NCBI GenBank assembly: GCA_022457155.1
Contig: JAJGOT010000353.1
Span: 311,001 to 375,000, forward strand
Length of the DNA: 64,000 bases
Direction: 5' to 3'
Source of the DNA: Cladopsammia gracilis
Taxonomy: Eukaryota > Cnidaria > Anthozoa > Scleractinia > Dendrophylliidae
In this document: in pieces, positions 34,828-44,640 of the stretch
Position numbering within the stretch: the stretch's first letter is position 1
Layout: every line of letters starts with the position of its first letter
Made by a program: the position numbers and the translations under genes
The notes under the pieces: model-generated
The model's input: only the letters and a program-made list of their open reading frames with translations
Database searches by the model: none
Told to the model about the DNA's origin: nothing

Positions 34828-36756
34828 TTATATATTAAAACTCTTCAAAAAGTGCACTGATATGGCAATCATGAGGTCAAATGTAATGTCATCATCAAAT
34901 GATATCAATTTGATTTGTACGTCTGCATCTTCACTGAAATTGATAACTGATGTTGATATATTGAAAGTGTATAAAATTTTATTTGATGTTTTTTCCCAAT
35001 TCTGCGGAGCGAACGAAGTGTTATGAATTAATATAAACATTTTTTCATATCCTTCAGGCGGTTTATCGTCCAATATCATCAGCCATAATTTTATAAGTTT
35101 CAAATTGATTAATGCAATAAAAGATAATGAACCGTTGAATATGATATCATAACTGTTCTTATTTTTCAGATAATTGCCTAAAAATATGAATTTTTGTAAC
35201 TGTTTGGGTTTTGCTAAACCAATTAGGTTTCTACCATTCATATCAATATCGGTCTCCATAACCATTTTTCCGCCCTCAATTACATAAACAGTATCAAATA
35301 CATCTGGATCAACACTTGAGACTTGACCTTGAACACCATAAACGATTAGATGTGCTTTTTTTGTATTCCCTTTCGATATACTTCCATGAAGATCTATCAT
35401 AATATATTCAGGTGGAGATACCTGATACTTATGTAAATGAACAATGCTTTTTGTATATCCTTCAGTGTTGAATATCTTTGTAGTTTGCTGTCCGATATTA
35501 AGAACTGATGAGACAACATTGACAGATGTCGAACTAATGTGAGCTTTATCTGGAACGAAAAACTCAATCACCATAGTGTACTCACCTTGAGGAAGTTTGT
35601 AGGCATTAAAACCTATCCTTGACCTGAACTCATCGTTATTGTCTGTCGTAAGAGTCATATCATAGGCTTTCTTATTGATTTTGTGTGGGCTTGATACAAA
35701 ATTGATAATTCCATTAACAACAATATTACTCTCCGACGAGCTCTCGTTCACATCTTCCATCAGGTATCTGAAAACGTCTTTTTCTGCAGTAGAGGAAGTT
35801 ATGTGTGACTTGTTCACATAACTCTTATAATCGTCTGTTATTCGTGTATACATGTTTGTATTAGAATCATTGAGTTCGGCGTTGAAGAATGAAACATTTA
35901 CGGCAGCGCCATTCTCATTTGGTTTAGGTGTTGCTAAATTAGTAATTTTATAACTTTGCATATCAAGATCGCTGGAAATCGTTTTGTCTAATTTTTCGTT
36001 TAAATGTGTATCAACATAACCTTTATTCGTAGCCATATCGCTTACAGTTGGGGTTTGAACATTTTATATTACGTGGTTGTTCATATCAATTGAATTCTCC
36101 ATAGGAAGCATCTCTTTACGGGATAAGAATATATTTTTGACATCATTGTAAGAAACTAGATTGTTATAATGTGCTCCCAAATCATGCCATGTTTGTTGTT
36201 TTGATTGGACAATATTGTACATCTCCTTTAAATCAATATCCTTCGTGACTTCATGCGTTGATGCAGGCGTATTGAGATGGAATTTCTTCAGAGTTATCAT
36301 ATTCACAGCACTGAGATCATTGTCTTCATCCGTATCCATATTTGTGATCAGTTTTCGATCCATATCAATTTCTCCAGGTAGAATTAATTTATTTCCTCGC
36401 AGATCCAAATCTGCAGTCATATGAGTTGTTCCATCTAACTTTAAATAATGCGTGTCTCCATACTCTTTATTAACAGCATCTTTTTCTGAAATTGGTGTTT
36501 TTAAATTTCTTATATTATTGTTTTTCATATCAAGATTTGCTGTAACTAATGGTAAATGCTTACTAACAAATGTATTTCTTACAAAATTGAAAACAACAAC
36601 ATTGTTCAAGCCAGTAACTTGTCCTATATTTACTAATTTTTTACCTTGCATGTCGTAATCACCGTCCTCTGTTAATTTAAACCCTACGCCAGGTAATCCA
36701 CGTTGGGGTGTCGCCGTTGATGTTGACGATGGTAAAATTCCATTTGAGTAACTCAT
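34828..36756 (-). pseudogene. Fibre-like attachment protein interrupted by one stop codon
   Basis: Two open stretches (36756-36064 and 36036-34828) are in the same frame and separated by a single TAA at 36064-36066. Both sides carry the same repeated motif, D-x-D-M followed by I/L-x-N-L and often DAVN (YDMQGKKLVNIG, LDMKNNNIRNLKTP, IDMDRKLITNM, LDMQSYKITNLATP, IDMNGRNLIGLAKP). Such repeats are typical of trimeric tail or fibre shafts. The region after about 35600 looks like a globular head. The start at 36756 follows a TAACATATAT box and does not overlap the ATPase. A longer start at 36888 would. The break may be mutation, or less likely readthrough. Confidence 0.7.
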
Positions 36757-36772
36757 ATATATGTTATTTATA

Positions 36773-37408
36773 TTATATTTGTTCATCGAAATTTTTGGTT
36801 GTGATTTTCCGTGGCTTATCAATATATATAAAGCTATATGGTTCATCAGTTGCTTTATCATATAATTCTTTTGGAATGTTGTTTTCACGGCAAATTAGAC
36901 TCTTCTCATTGGCACTAGGAAATTCGTAAATAGAGAAATGTGAACAGTTCAATCTTATGTCTTTTGTTGTCTTATAGTAGCTTTGACTCAGATAAATCAC
37001 ACTGCAATTTTTGTGTCTCCCACGTATAAAATAGTTGACTAATGGTTTTTGATTTTTTTCACATACAAAATCATCAAAAATAACCAATTTCTGACTTTCA
37101 CTATCAAGATCATTTACAGGAATAATCTCGTTATTACTTGCTTCAATAACATCATAACCAACTTCATTACTTATCGGTTGGAACATATCCATAAGATTCT
37201 GGTACTTTGACTGCTCTAAGTTTTTCGCATACAGGTATATTTTATCAAAGTACAATAAATTATAAATCATATGTAATAGTGTATTTGTTTTACCAGAACC
37301 ACTAGGTCCACAAATCAGATTTCGAAAACATTTATTTGGCATGAAATCATATAACTGTTTAAAGTTTGAGACAACATCGTCTTCAACGTCATAATTTGGT
37401 ATTTTCAT
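36773..37408 (-). CDS. FtsK/HerA-type (A32-like) genome-packaging ATPase
   Basis: 211 residues, intact. Walker A GPSGSGKT at 34-41 and Walker B KLVIFDDF with Asp112-Asp113. A following FIRGRHKN and VIYLSQSYY (sensor-like strand with Gln) match the A32 family that pumps DNA into capsids of Polintons and NCLDVs. It is transcribed away from the plus-strand virion genes, and the shared intergenic stretch holds five 12-bp iterons. The start ATG lies 30 bases from the iterons' AT-rich edge. Confidence 0.92.
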   Translation of the reverse strand: MKIPNYDVEDDVVSNFKQLYDFMPNKCFRNLICGPSGSGKTNTLLHMIYNLLYFDKIYLYAKNLEQSKYQNLMDMFQPISNEVGYDVIEASNNEIIPVNDLDSESQKLVIFDDFVCEKNQKPLVNYFIRGRHKNCSVIYLSQSYYKTTKDIRLNCSHFSIYEFPSANEKSLICRENNIPKELYDKATDEPYSFIYIDKPRKITTKNFDEQI

Positions 37409-37439
37409 TTATATTATATGGGTATATTATTTCAATATA

Positions 37440-37496
37440 ACACGGTATTTTACACGGTGTACAACACGGTGTATAACACGGTGTATAACACTGTGT
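37440..37496. promoter_or_regulatory. Five 12-bp-phased ACACGGTGT iterons
   Basis: ACACGGTAT at 37440 and the palindromes ACACGGTGT at 37452, 37464 and 37476, then ACACTGTGT at 37488, are spaced exactly 12 bp apart. They lie between the divergently transcribed ATPase gene and the 37557 gene. Candidate operator or origin-binding sites. Confidence 0.75.
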
Positions 37497-37556
37497 AAAA
37501 CGTTATTTTTTATATATAATTTCCCATTTTTATGTAATGTAATAATATAACAATAA

Positions 37557-38578
37557 ATGAGTTTACTTAAGTGGAAAGAACTCGCAAAGAGTAGATCTGA
37601 ATTAGGGAATAAGATTAATTATGTTCATGATAGAATTACGAAACATGATATTAGTCAGCAGACAAGCCAACAGTCATTGGCGAAGGTATTTAAACCAGTG
37701 ACTAGTAAATTAGATGATGTTATTGACAGTAATTTAGATTTAAGGATGCCTCCAAGGAAAAAACGACCACTGAAGAAAGGGGAAGTTGGTATTGACTATA
37801 TGCCCGAAGTTGATCCATATGAAGACATGGATGTAGAAGGTCTGATTGATTTTGGTGATTATGTACCACCACAGCAAGATAAACAACTGGTGCCAAAACC
37901 TCCAACATATCAAGAATCTTTACAAGATCTTATGGAAGGACAGAAGGAGATTTATGTTGATCCTCAGTACTTCCCTCAGGAACTTGATGATTTACCACCA
38001 GAATATGATGACAATGAAGAGATCGATTATGCATTACATGATGAAGATGCGAGTAATGAGATTTTGGATGATGTTGGTATTGTGAATTATGAAAATGCGG
38101 ATAAGATATTGAATCAATCAACAATGACACCCCAAAAGACTCAGAACTATCTTAATAAGATTATAAAGGAGGCCAAATCAAAAAGGAGCCAATTAAGTGG
38201 CTATAAAGCAAATGTTACAAAACAATACAATAAGGGGGAGATATCAGATGCAGAGAGGCAAATGCGAAACAAAAGAATAGACAACGCAAGAGTTACTTTA
38301 AATGAATACATAAAACATTATAATACTAAATTGGAAACAATAAAAGGTTCTGGAATCCAGAGTCGGGGAAAAAACAGAGAGGTGGCAATATTATGTTTTA
38401 TAATGATGTAAAGCAGCTTGTTAAAAAATTGGAATTGATTATTGGTGAAAGATTGGCAGGGAATACCAGCATTGAGATGCGAAATATGGGAGTAACTATA
38501 TTGGACACATTATTGAAAATGTCGACAATCAATAGACCGCAATATAATAAATTGTTTAGTCAATATTTCAAAATATAA
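37557..38578 (+). CDS. Virion-associated PPxY protein, C-terminus in the -1 frame
   Basis: Frame 0 runs from 37557 to 38411 (284 residues), and a second frame (38393-38578) continues in -1. The product is acidic in the middle and basic towards its end, with a PPTY (PPxY) motif at residues 115-118 and IKGSG at 262-266, which fits the adenain-type consensus (M/I/L)xGx-G. The switch region contains A AAA AAC (38369-38375) in exactly the phase used for -1 ribosomal frameshifting. A lost base in the A-run is the simpler explanation. I do not know the family; the PPxY and cleavage motif recall adenovirus pVI-like internal proteins. Confidence 0.6.
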
Positions 38579-38600
38579 TTAATGTAACATTATTATATAA

Positions 38601-39347
38601 ATGGAACGAGAGATAGTATTATCATCTTATAGTGTAAAAAATCAAGGGAATAATAAACCTGAGGATTTTGCAACAAAATTTACTAGACCTATAATTTTAG
38701 ATCGTAATATGCAATATGTTATTGGTCTTAACAGAATTATCAATATGAGTTTTACATGGTTTAATGTTAATGCTGGATACAACAATCAATTAATCAAATA
38801 TAGCTCCGATAGTGGTTCAACATTTAACAACATCACCTTTCCAGCCGGAGTATGGAATTATACAGACTTCAATACATATATCAAGAGCATAACAAAGACT
38901 GGTGATACGTATCCTATCACTCTTGAATTCGATGATACAACATTTAGGGTCACGGTTACATTAGCTCAGAATTATCGGCTTGATTTGACACATTCCAATT
39001 TTAATGATCTAATCGGTTTCGATAAAATAGTATTAACAAGTGGGACAAACATTGGACCAAGGGTTCCAAATCTATCTCAAGATACAGATGTCCTCAATGT
39101 TCATTGCGACCTAATTAATGATTCACTTGTAGACGGTCAAGATACAGACATCATTTATTCCTTCTCAACCAGTGTACTCCAACCTAGTTATTCATTTACC
39201 CTCGAACCACGAAGAGTCACATTTAATCCAGTCAATAAGAATAGTATAAGTAGTATCAGGGTATACATTACTGATGGAAAAAGAAGATTAGTTAACCTGA
39301 ATGGAGCAGATACATCTTTCTCACTAATTCTGAAAAGTTTAGAATAA
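38601..39347 (+). CDS. Minor capsid protein (single jelly-roll, penton-like)
   Basis: 248 residues, intact, nearly all beta-strand-like. It has the N-terminal stretch IVLSSYSVKNQGNN, KPEDFATKFTRPI, and INMSFTWFNVNAGYNNQL, typical of Polinton/adintovirus minor capsid proteins that form pentons. It starts directly after a TAACATTATTATATAAATG box and is followed 17 bases later by the next gene. Together with the 39836 product it would form the icosahedral shell. Confidence 0.78.
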   Translation: MEREIVLSSYSVKNQGNNKPEDFATKFTRPIILDRNMQYVIGLNRIINMSFTWFNVNAGYNNQLIKYSSDSGSTFNNITFPAGVWNYTDFNTYIKSITKTGDTYPITLEFDDTTFRVTVTLAQNYRLDLTHSNFNDLIGFDKIVLTSGTNIGPRVPNLSQDTDVLNVHCDLINDSLVDGQDTDIIYSFSTSVLQPSYSFTLEPRRVTFNPVNKNSISSIRVYITDGKRRLVNLNGADTSFSLILKSLE

Positions 39348-39364
39348 TATAACATAATAGTATA

Positions 39365-39760
39365 ATGAAACCATATGAATTCAAAAGATTTTACCATCCA
39401 AAACTTGGTAAATTTGTATATCAACACAAAGGGTCTGGGCTTATCGTTGATAATATTTTCAAACCGTTGAAGAGTGTGGCATCATCTGTTTTCAAGAAAT
39501 TTGCTAAGCCAATAGCAAAGAAGGCATTAGAATCGGGGATATCACATACAGGTGAGAGACTGGGTAAGGCGGTATCACAGAAGTCAGGAGACCTAATAAT
39601 GAAAAGATTGGCAAATTTGAGAAAAGGAGCTACAAGACAAAAGACACTTCTTCCATCCTCACCCATTAAACAGCAACAGCAAGATGAAAGTACTGATATG
39701 ATACTCAATAGATTGATATCAGGATCTGGTATAAAAAGAAGGCGTAGAGTCTTCAAATAA
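39365..39760 (+). CDS. Small basic virion protein with adenain-type cleavage motif
   Basis: 131 residues, intact, very basic (RKGATRQK, KRRRRVF at the end). It has one helix that looks amphipathic (SVFKKFAKPIAKKAL). ISGSG at residues 118-122 fits the adenovirus-protease consensus (M/I/L)xGx-G, just before the basic C-terminus. A DNA-condensing or pX/mu-like core protein is the best guess from composition and position. It starts after TAACATAATAGTATAATG. Confidence 0.55.
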   Translation: MKPYEFKRFYHPKLGKFVYQHKGSGLIVDNIFKPLKSVASSVFKKFAKPIAKKALESGISHTGERLGKAVSQKSGDLIMKRLANLRKGATRQKTLLPSSPIKQQQQDESTDMILNRLISGSGIKRRRRVFK

Positions 39761-39812
39761 ATAACATGATTGAAAACATCTATATATTACAAAATTATGG
39801 TATATAATTGTA

Positions 39813-39838
39813 AAATTATCTAACATAATAATATAATG
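39813..39838 (+). promoter_or_regulatory. Class B promoter-like motif (capsid genes)
   Basis: AAATTATCTAACATAATAATATAATG ends in the start codon of the major capsid gene (core TCTAACATAATA). Related TAACAT-AT boxes directly precede starts at 38601, 39365, 41181, 42467 (TAACTT) and, on the minus strand, 36756. Confidence 0.5.
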
Positions 39839-41091
39839 TCTTTTAGAACAAGTGAATATCTGCAAAGATATGAGTTGGTACGATTCCAATTTGATGATGT
39901 AATCAGAGCCCCAGCTAACAATCAACACCAAGACAAAAATGGGTATAAATTTACAATTAATGATCGATCGAGCTTTTTCGATTGGTACAATGCTTATTTC
40001 GAGGTCCAGTTCCAGGTACAAAAATTAGCTGATGGTACAGCCTATGATGCAGACAGGATTACAGTTATTAATGGAGCCCATAGTTTGATTAGACACATGA
40101 TGATAAAATCAGCAGGAAAGATCGTATATGACACAGACAATCTACATAAGGTAACTTTTGTAAAGAATTTGCTGGAATATAGTGACGATTTTGCTCGTAG
40201 TGTTGCCAAAAACTCTCTTTGGTATTTGGACACAGATAACATATCAGCAAACACAAATACAGGGTTTGAGTCCAGGCGACTTTTGACTAGAGAGAATGCT
40301 AATGTCAATGATATCATACCTCTTAATCGTTACAGTTTCTTCGAAGAGCTAGAAGATCGAATGTTAGTCCCAATGCAACTACAGTTTAATATACAGTTAC
40401 AGAATGACAATGAATTAATCTATAAGGCCGGTGCAGCAGATGCTGGTCGAGTGGTTATTGATAGATTGCTACTTTGGGTGCCAAAATTGACACCAAAAGA
40501 CAGTCTCTACGATAAGTTTGTTAGTTTTTTTTGAAAGATGATAAATGGACATATCTGAGAGAAATGTATGAGGTGTCCGCACCAACACATAGCAGTGGAT
40601 TCTTCCAGATATCCTCCAGTATTGATAATGTTAAGGCTATCTTTGTATATCTACAACGAGCTAAAACAAACAATGCAGAAGCGAATCCGTACCTGTTTGA
40701 CACTTTCAAAGTAAATTCGGGTGATGATGCTTGCAGTCTTACAACATGCAGATTGGAATACGGTAACGGTGTATTTTACCCAGAAACCGAGTATGACAGT
40801 GAGAGTAAAGTAAGAATCTTCAACGATTTAATGTCTTATGCGATGAGAAGGAATGATTACAACACCGGAACCCAGTTGAATCTAGCTAATTATAATAGTC
40901 TCTATCCACTAATCTATTTTGATCTATCATATCAAGCAGAGAAAGTAACAAGAGACCCAAAACAGTTGATTTTTAGGTATAAACTCAATGCTAATAGTGC
41001 TGCAAATAGTCCTTTCAGCGTACATGCTATAGTCCTATATGAAGAGACAGTTGTTATTGACAAAGTGGGAAATGAATTGGTTATAGTGTAA
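39836..41091 (+). CDS. Major capsid protein (double jelly-roll), split by a frameshift
   Basis: The first part (39836-40534, 232 residues) starts MSFRTSEYLQRYELVRF, the second (40531-41091) is in the -1 frame and ends with YEETVVIDKVGNELVIV. Both fit the double jelly-roll major capsid protein of Polintons/adintoviruses, including FFDWYNAYFEVQFQV, LEYGNGVFYPE and YFDLSYQ. The break is at a run of eight T (40525-40532). Reading AGT TTT TTT TGA, the run is in slip phase for a -1 shift, which would rejoin the parts. The second part has no ATG near its start. A lost T in this copy, or an assembly miscount, is more likely than programmed shifting. Confidence 0.85.
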
Positions 41092-41180
41092 AAAAGTAAT
41101 AAATTGCTAATCAAATAATATCCTTATTTCATATATGTTTTATAACCAGATAATTATATAACATATATTATATACAACAA

Positions 41181-41996
41181 ATGACTCAACTTTATGAGAT
41201 TAATGTGAAATTGTCTGACAATCAAAAGAAAAATCTTAGCAATGCTTTCCATAAAAGGGAAACGATCGTTCTCAGGCTTTCAAATGACTCTCTTCATGGG
41301 AATGATACTCTATATGTCTCAGCAATGGTAAAAAAAAGGTTAGAGAAGAGTCGGAAATCAGGTAAAGGTATGGACATTAAGCTTGCGAAAACAAATATTA
41401 GAAAACAAGTCGGTGGAAGTTTGTTAACTACCATTCTAACCCTTGCACGTGCAGCTTTACCTACTATTGGTAAAACCCTTGGTCTATCAGCTCTAGCCGG
41501 CTTGGCTTCTGAAGGTGCTTCTCAAGTGGTTAAAGCAATATCTGGAAGAGGTGTACAGTCGGGTGGTTTTCTTATACCTCAAGATAAAATTAATAAGCTG
41601 ATAGAATATAAGCATCTTTTAACGACGAAACAAAAACAGGATATATTGAATGCTCTTCAATCAGGTTCAGGTGTTCATGTAAAACCCACAAAAACACAAT
41701 CAAGTGGATTCCTCGGAACTTTGTTAGCAAGCATAGCAGCCCCACTCCTTCTAAATACTTTGATGGGTAAAACTGGTAGTGGTGCGCCCCGAATTGGTGG
41801 GAGAAAAAAGGGTACGGGAGCTCCAAGACTAGGTATATATAGACCACCTCCATTTATAGGTACATGGGATAATCCAATTGGTATGGGGATAAAAAAAAAA
41901 GCTCCAAAGAAAAAGACAACAAAAAGAGGCGAAGGCTTGCTATTAGGGAAAAACTCGCCCTTCCAAGGAATTCCACTTCTAGGCGCGATACTGTAA
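41181..41996 (+). CDS. Glycine-rich hydrophobic virion protein (pVI-like, membrane-active?)
   Basis: 271 residues, intact. The N-terminal third is basic. Residues 79-118 are hydrophobic (LLTTILTLARAALPTIGKTL and on), then comes ISGRG at 120-124, an adenain-type (M/I/L)xGx-G site. A second hydrophobic patch (FLGTLLASIAAPLLL) follows, and a Gly/Pro/Lys-rich tail ending GLLLGKNSPFQGIPLLG. The design resembles internal membrane-lytic capsid proteins of adenovirus type, but the family link is inference. Its 3' end overlaps the protease frame, which is in -1 and lacks an ATG. A run of ten A (41891-41900) lies in the overlap. Confidence 0.6.
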   Translation: MTQLYEINVKLSDNQKKNLSNAFHKRETIVLRLSNDSLHGNDTLYVSAMVKKRLEKSRKSGKGMDIKLAKTNIRKQVGGSLLTTILTLARAALPTIGKTLGLSALAGLASEGASQVVKAISGRGVQSGGFLIPQDKINKLIEYKHLLTTKQKQDILNALQSGSGVHVKPTKTQSSGFLGTLLASIAAPLLLNTLMGKTGSGAPRIGGRKKGTGAPRLGIYRPPPFIGTWDNPIGMGIKKKAPKKKTTKRGEGLLLGKNSPFQGIPLLGAIL

Positions 41997-42454
41997 AACC
42001 GAAATTCCACAAAGACATCCCGTTAAGTAATCATGATCTAATAAAATGGTGCAGATATTTAAACATCCCAATCAGTGATGTTCTGTCAAGGGATGAAAGA
42101 GTTCCACATAATCATAGCCAAGCATTATTTATTTACAATCTAGAACCTAGTTATATGGCAGGATCTCATTGGGTTACAACTTATGTAAAAGACAACGTGA
42201 TAAATTATTTTGACAGTTTTGGTATGCCTCCATTTCAAGAGATCGTAAATCATGCGAAAAGAAGGAATATGACACTGCTTCACCAAAACAACCAAATCCA
42301 AAACATAAAAACGTCTACATGTGGCTACTTCTGTTTATACTTTCTGAACGAAATGAATAAGGGGAATTCGTATTATAATTTATTGCAAGTATTTGACATA
42401 TATAACACAATGAAGAATGAGAGATTCCTCGAACATTATTTCAGAAATATCTAA
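41873..42454 (+). CDS. Adenain/Ulp1-like cysteine protease
   Basis: The catalytic triad is visible: His in GSHWVTTYV, Asp in YFDSFG, and Cys in TSTCGYFC, with a Gln-containing stretch (QNNQIQNI) before the Cys. The open frame runs from 41873, but its first ATG is at 42155, only four residues before the catalytic His. Upstream in-frame sequence (LSNHDLIKWCRYL, DVLSRDERVPHNH) still looks like protease and should be part of the protein. Start codon lost, non-AUG start, or frameshift from the overlapping upstream gene are all open. The enzyme would cleave virion precursors at (M/I/L)xGx-G sites, present in three neighbours. Confidence 0.85.
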   Translation, partial: SNWYGDKKKSSKEKDNKKRRRLAIREKLALPRNSTSRRDTVKPKFHKDIPLSNHDLIKWCRYLNIPISDVLSRDERVPHNHSQALFIYNLEPSYMAGSHWVTTYVKDNVINYFDSFGMPPFQEIVNHAKRRNMTLLHQNNQIQNIKTSTCGYFCLYFLNEMNKGNSYYNLLQVFDIYNTMKNERFLEHYFRNI

Positions 42455-42466
42455 CTTATATATATA

Positions 42467-43232
42467 ATGGTAAAATCATATTGTGTTAGACAGAAGAAAG
42501 TCACTGAATGTGTTCCAGGAAGCGAACGATATGTGAAAACTAAAAATGGTCGAACTATGTTGAAATGCACTTGCGCTGAATGTGGTATAACAAAAACCAA
42601 ATTTGTCAAAAATAAGGGAAACTAAAAGGCCCGTCTGAAGGGGCGGGCTTATTTGATATTGAAGGAAGTCATTCATTGGGCGAAATAGCTTTGAAAGGTG
42701 GGGTTAAAGGGCTATATAATCTTGGCCGTATTGGTTTAAGTAAAGCGATTAAATCAAATTTTGCTAAACAAAAGATCAAAGGTATGGCTAACAAATATCT
42801 GGATCAAGCTTTGGATAGTATTACATCAGATTTATCAAAGAAAATAGATCCTTTACACAAAGGCGGTGCTATTGATATACATAAGGCCATTGGGAAGCTT
42901 CCGAAACCGGTCATAAATATACTGGCCCATATAATGATTTATAGAGTCAAGTGAAATATGACCCAACAACTGGCCAAATATTAGAAATATATGACCAACC
43001 TACAGGAAGAACGGATGCCATTGCCATGCAGCACGATGTTGATTATAGTGTTTGAAAAGACGACAGAAAGTGCAAGAATAGAGCAGACAGAAAAATGGTC
43101 AAAGCTTTAGATGAAGTACCATATGATGAGAGACAATGGGGTCATTGGTTGGCTAGAAACACGATTGATATAAAACAGAAATTAGGTCTTGGTGTTAAAA
43201 AAAGGACGCCAAAAAACGGAAAGCGGCGTTGA
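42467..43232 (+). pseudogene. Zinc-knuckle plus PLA2-like virion protein, multiply broken
   Basis: Piece 1 (42467-42625, 52 residues) has C-x(8)-C and C-x-C-x-x-C (YCVRQKK, ECVPGS, CTCAECG), a small zinc-binding module of DUF5679 type. Piece 2 (42676-42951) is helical and ends GKLPKP. Piece 3 is in another frame (about 42900-43232) and has GHKYTGPY, then VKYDPTTG, MQHDVDYSV and CKNRADRKM, which is the parvovirus/Polinton phospholipase A2-like signature with a His-Asp pair. Two frame changes (near 42615 and 42895) and two stops (42942-42944; 43051-43053, right after HDVDYSV where a Cys is expected) inactivate it. The intact version would help membrane escape during entry. Confidence 0.7.
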
Positions 43233-44174
43233 GTAAAAATGATTGGGCTCAACAATTAGCCGATGAATTACATAAGCCAATCAAACGAAAATTTAAAACA
43301 AGAAGAGTTATTGTTAATGGAATAGATGATATTTGGAGCGCTGACCTTGTAGAAATGCAGAAGTTTTCAAAATGGAATAAAGGATATAGATATTTATTAA
43401 ATATCATTGATGTGTTTTCGAAATTTGCTTGGAGCATTCCCATTAAAAATAAAACCGGCAATACAATTACTGAATCATTTGATGATGTTATTAAAAAGTA
43501 TAAAAGAAAACCGAAATATTTATGGGTAGATCAAGGATCTGAATTCTATAATAAAACTTTCAAAGACTGGCTAAAGAAAAATAATATTGAGATGTATTCT
43601 ACTTTCAATGAAGGTAAAGCTGTTATTATTGAGAGATTTAACAGAACATTAAAATCTAAAATGTGGAAACAATTTACAGCTCAAAATACAACACAATATT
43701 TAGACATGTTACCAAAACTATTAAATGAATACAACAGTACAAAGCATTCAAGTATTAAAATGAAACCTATTGAAGCATCTATGAAAAAGAATGAAGGAAC
43801 TGTTTATTTCAATCTATATGATACGGAACTATTATCATATAAACCAAAATTCAAAGTTGGTGATAAAGTTCGAATATCTAAGTATAAACGGAATGTGTTC
43901 GACAAGGGTTATACACCAAACTGGACCGAAGAAGTGTTTACAGTCGATAAGATACAATACACTAATCCTATAACTTACAAATTAAAAGATCTCAATGATG
44001 AATCAATAGAAGGATCTTTCTATCAACAGGAGTTATTGAAAGCTAAACAAGATGTTTTTCGTATAGATAAAATTATCAAAAGAGACTAAGAAAAAACAAG
44101 CTTTGGTATCATGGTCTGGTTATCCAAAAGAATTTAATTCATGGATACCGTTAAAAGATGTCAAAAATATATAA
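43229..44174 (+). CDS. Retrovirus-type integrase with detached chromodomain
   Basis: The frame 43229-44089 (286 residues) holds the rve catalytic triad: Asp39 (WSADLVEM), Asp101 (WVDQGSEF) and Glu135 (IIERFNRTLK). A Lys/Arg-rich SH3-like C-terminal part follows (KPKFKVGDKVRISKYK). No ATG lies before the first Asp: the first codon used here is TTG, and upstream in-frame codons run back to 43199. A chromodomain tail (LVSWSGYP, FNSWIPLKDV) continues in another frame from 44088 to 44174, so its targeting module is cut off at the stop 44087-44089. The enzyme joins the terminal repeats to host DNA with 6-bp staggered cuts. It overlaps the end of the PLA2-like gene. Confidence 0.92.
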
Positions 44175-44575
44175 TGTTTACATATATCATGAGTGGCATT
44201 GAGAAATATATCAAAAAAATAAATTTTCAAATTCAGGAATGTGAAGATGAAATAGGCAATCTTCATGATAAAATATATGATAATGAGCGTAGATTGGATC
44301 TGTTACAATATAAAAAGAAATTATTGAAACTTTATCATAAAAAAATACATGAAATTGATGAAGATATAACATTGAAACAGTTATTGAATATTATCTGCAA
44401 TGAGATAGAAAACAATAGATACGATGATGAATGTAATGTGTTGAAACAAACCAAAGTGGATAATGTCAAATATCTCAAACGTGAAAATAATATTTTTGCA
44501 CCTGTGAATACAACAAGTAATGCAGATTTCGAGAGATTGAGAGACATTCATTTGATTAATGAGACTTGGCTTTAA
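44174..44575 (+). CDS. Coiled-coil protein of unknown function
   Basis: Reading from ATG 44174 (or 44189), about 130 residues. The frame extends to 44141, but that stretch overlaps the chromodomain coding sequence. The first 70 residues form a probable coiled coil (KKINFQIQECEDEIGNLHDK and on). The C-terminal part is acidic with no recognisable motif. The preceding TATATAATG resembles other starts in the element. I do not recognise it. Confidence 0.5.
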   Translation: MFTYIMSGIEKYIKKINFQIQECEDEIGNLHDKIYDNERRLDLLQYKKKLLKLYHKKIHEIDEDITLKQLLNIICNEIENNRYDDECNVLKQTKVDNVKYLKRENNIFAPVNTTSNADFERLRDIHLINETWL

Positions 44576-44640
44576 AAAATACAATCAGTAACATTAGAAC
44601 ACTAATCAGGGATTTAAAGGATATGTGAGATGATTTAAAC

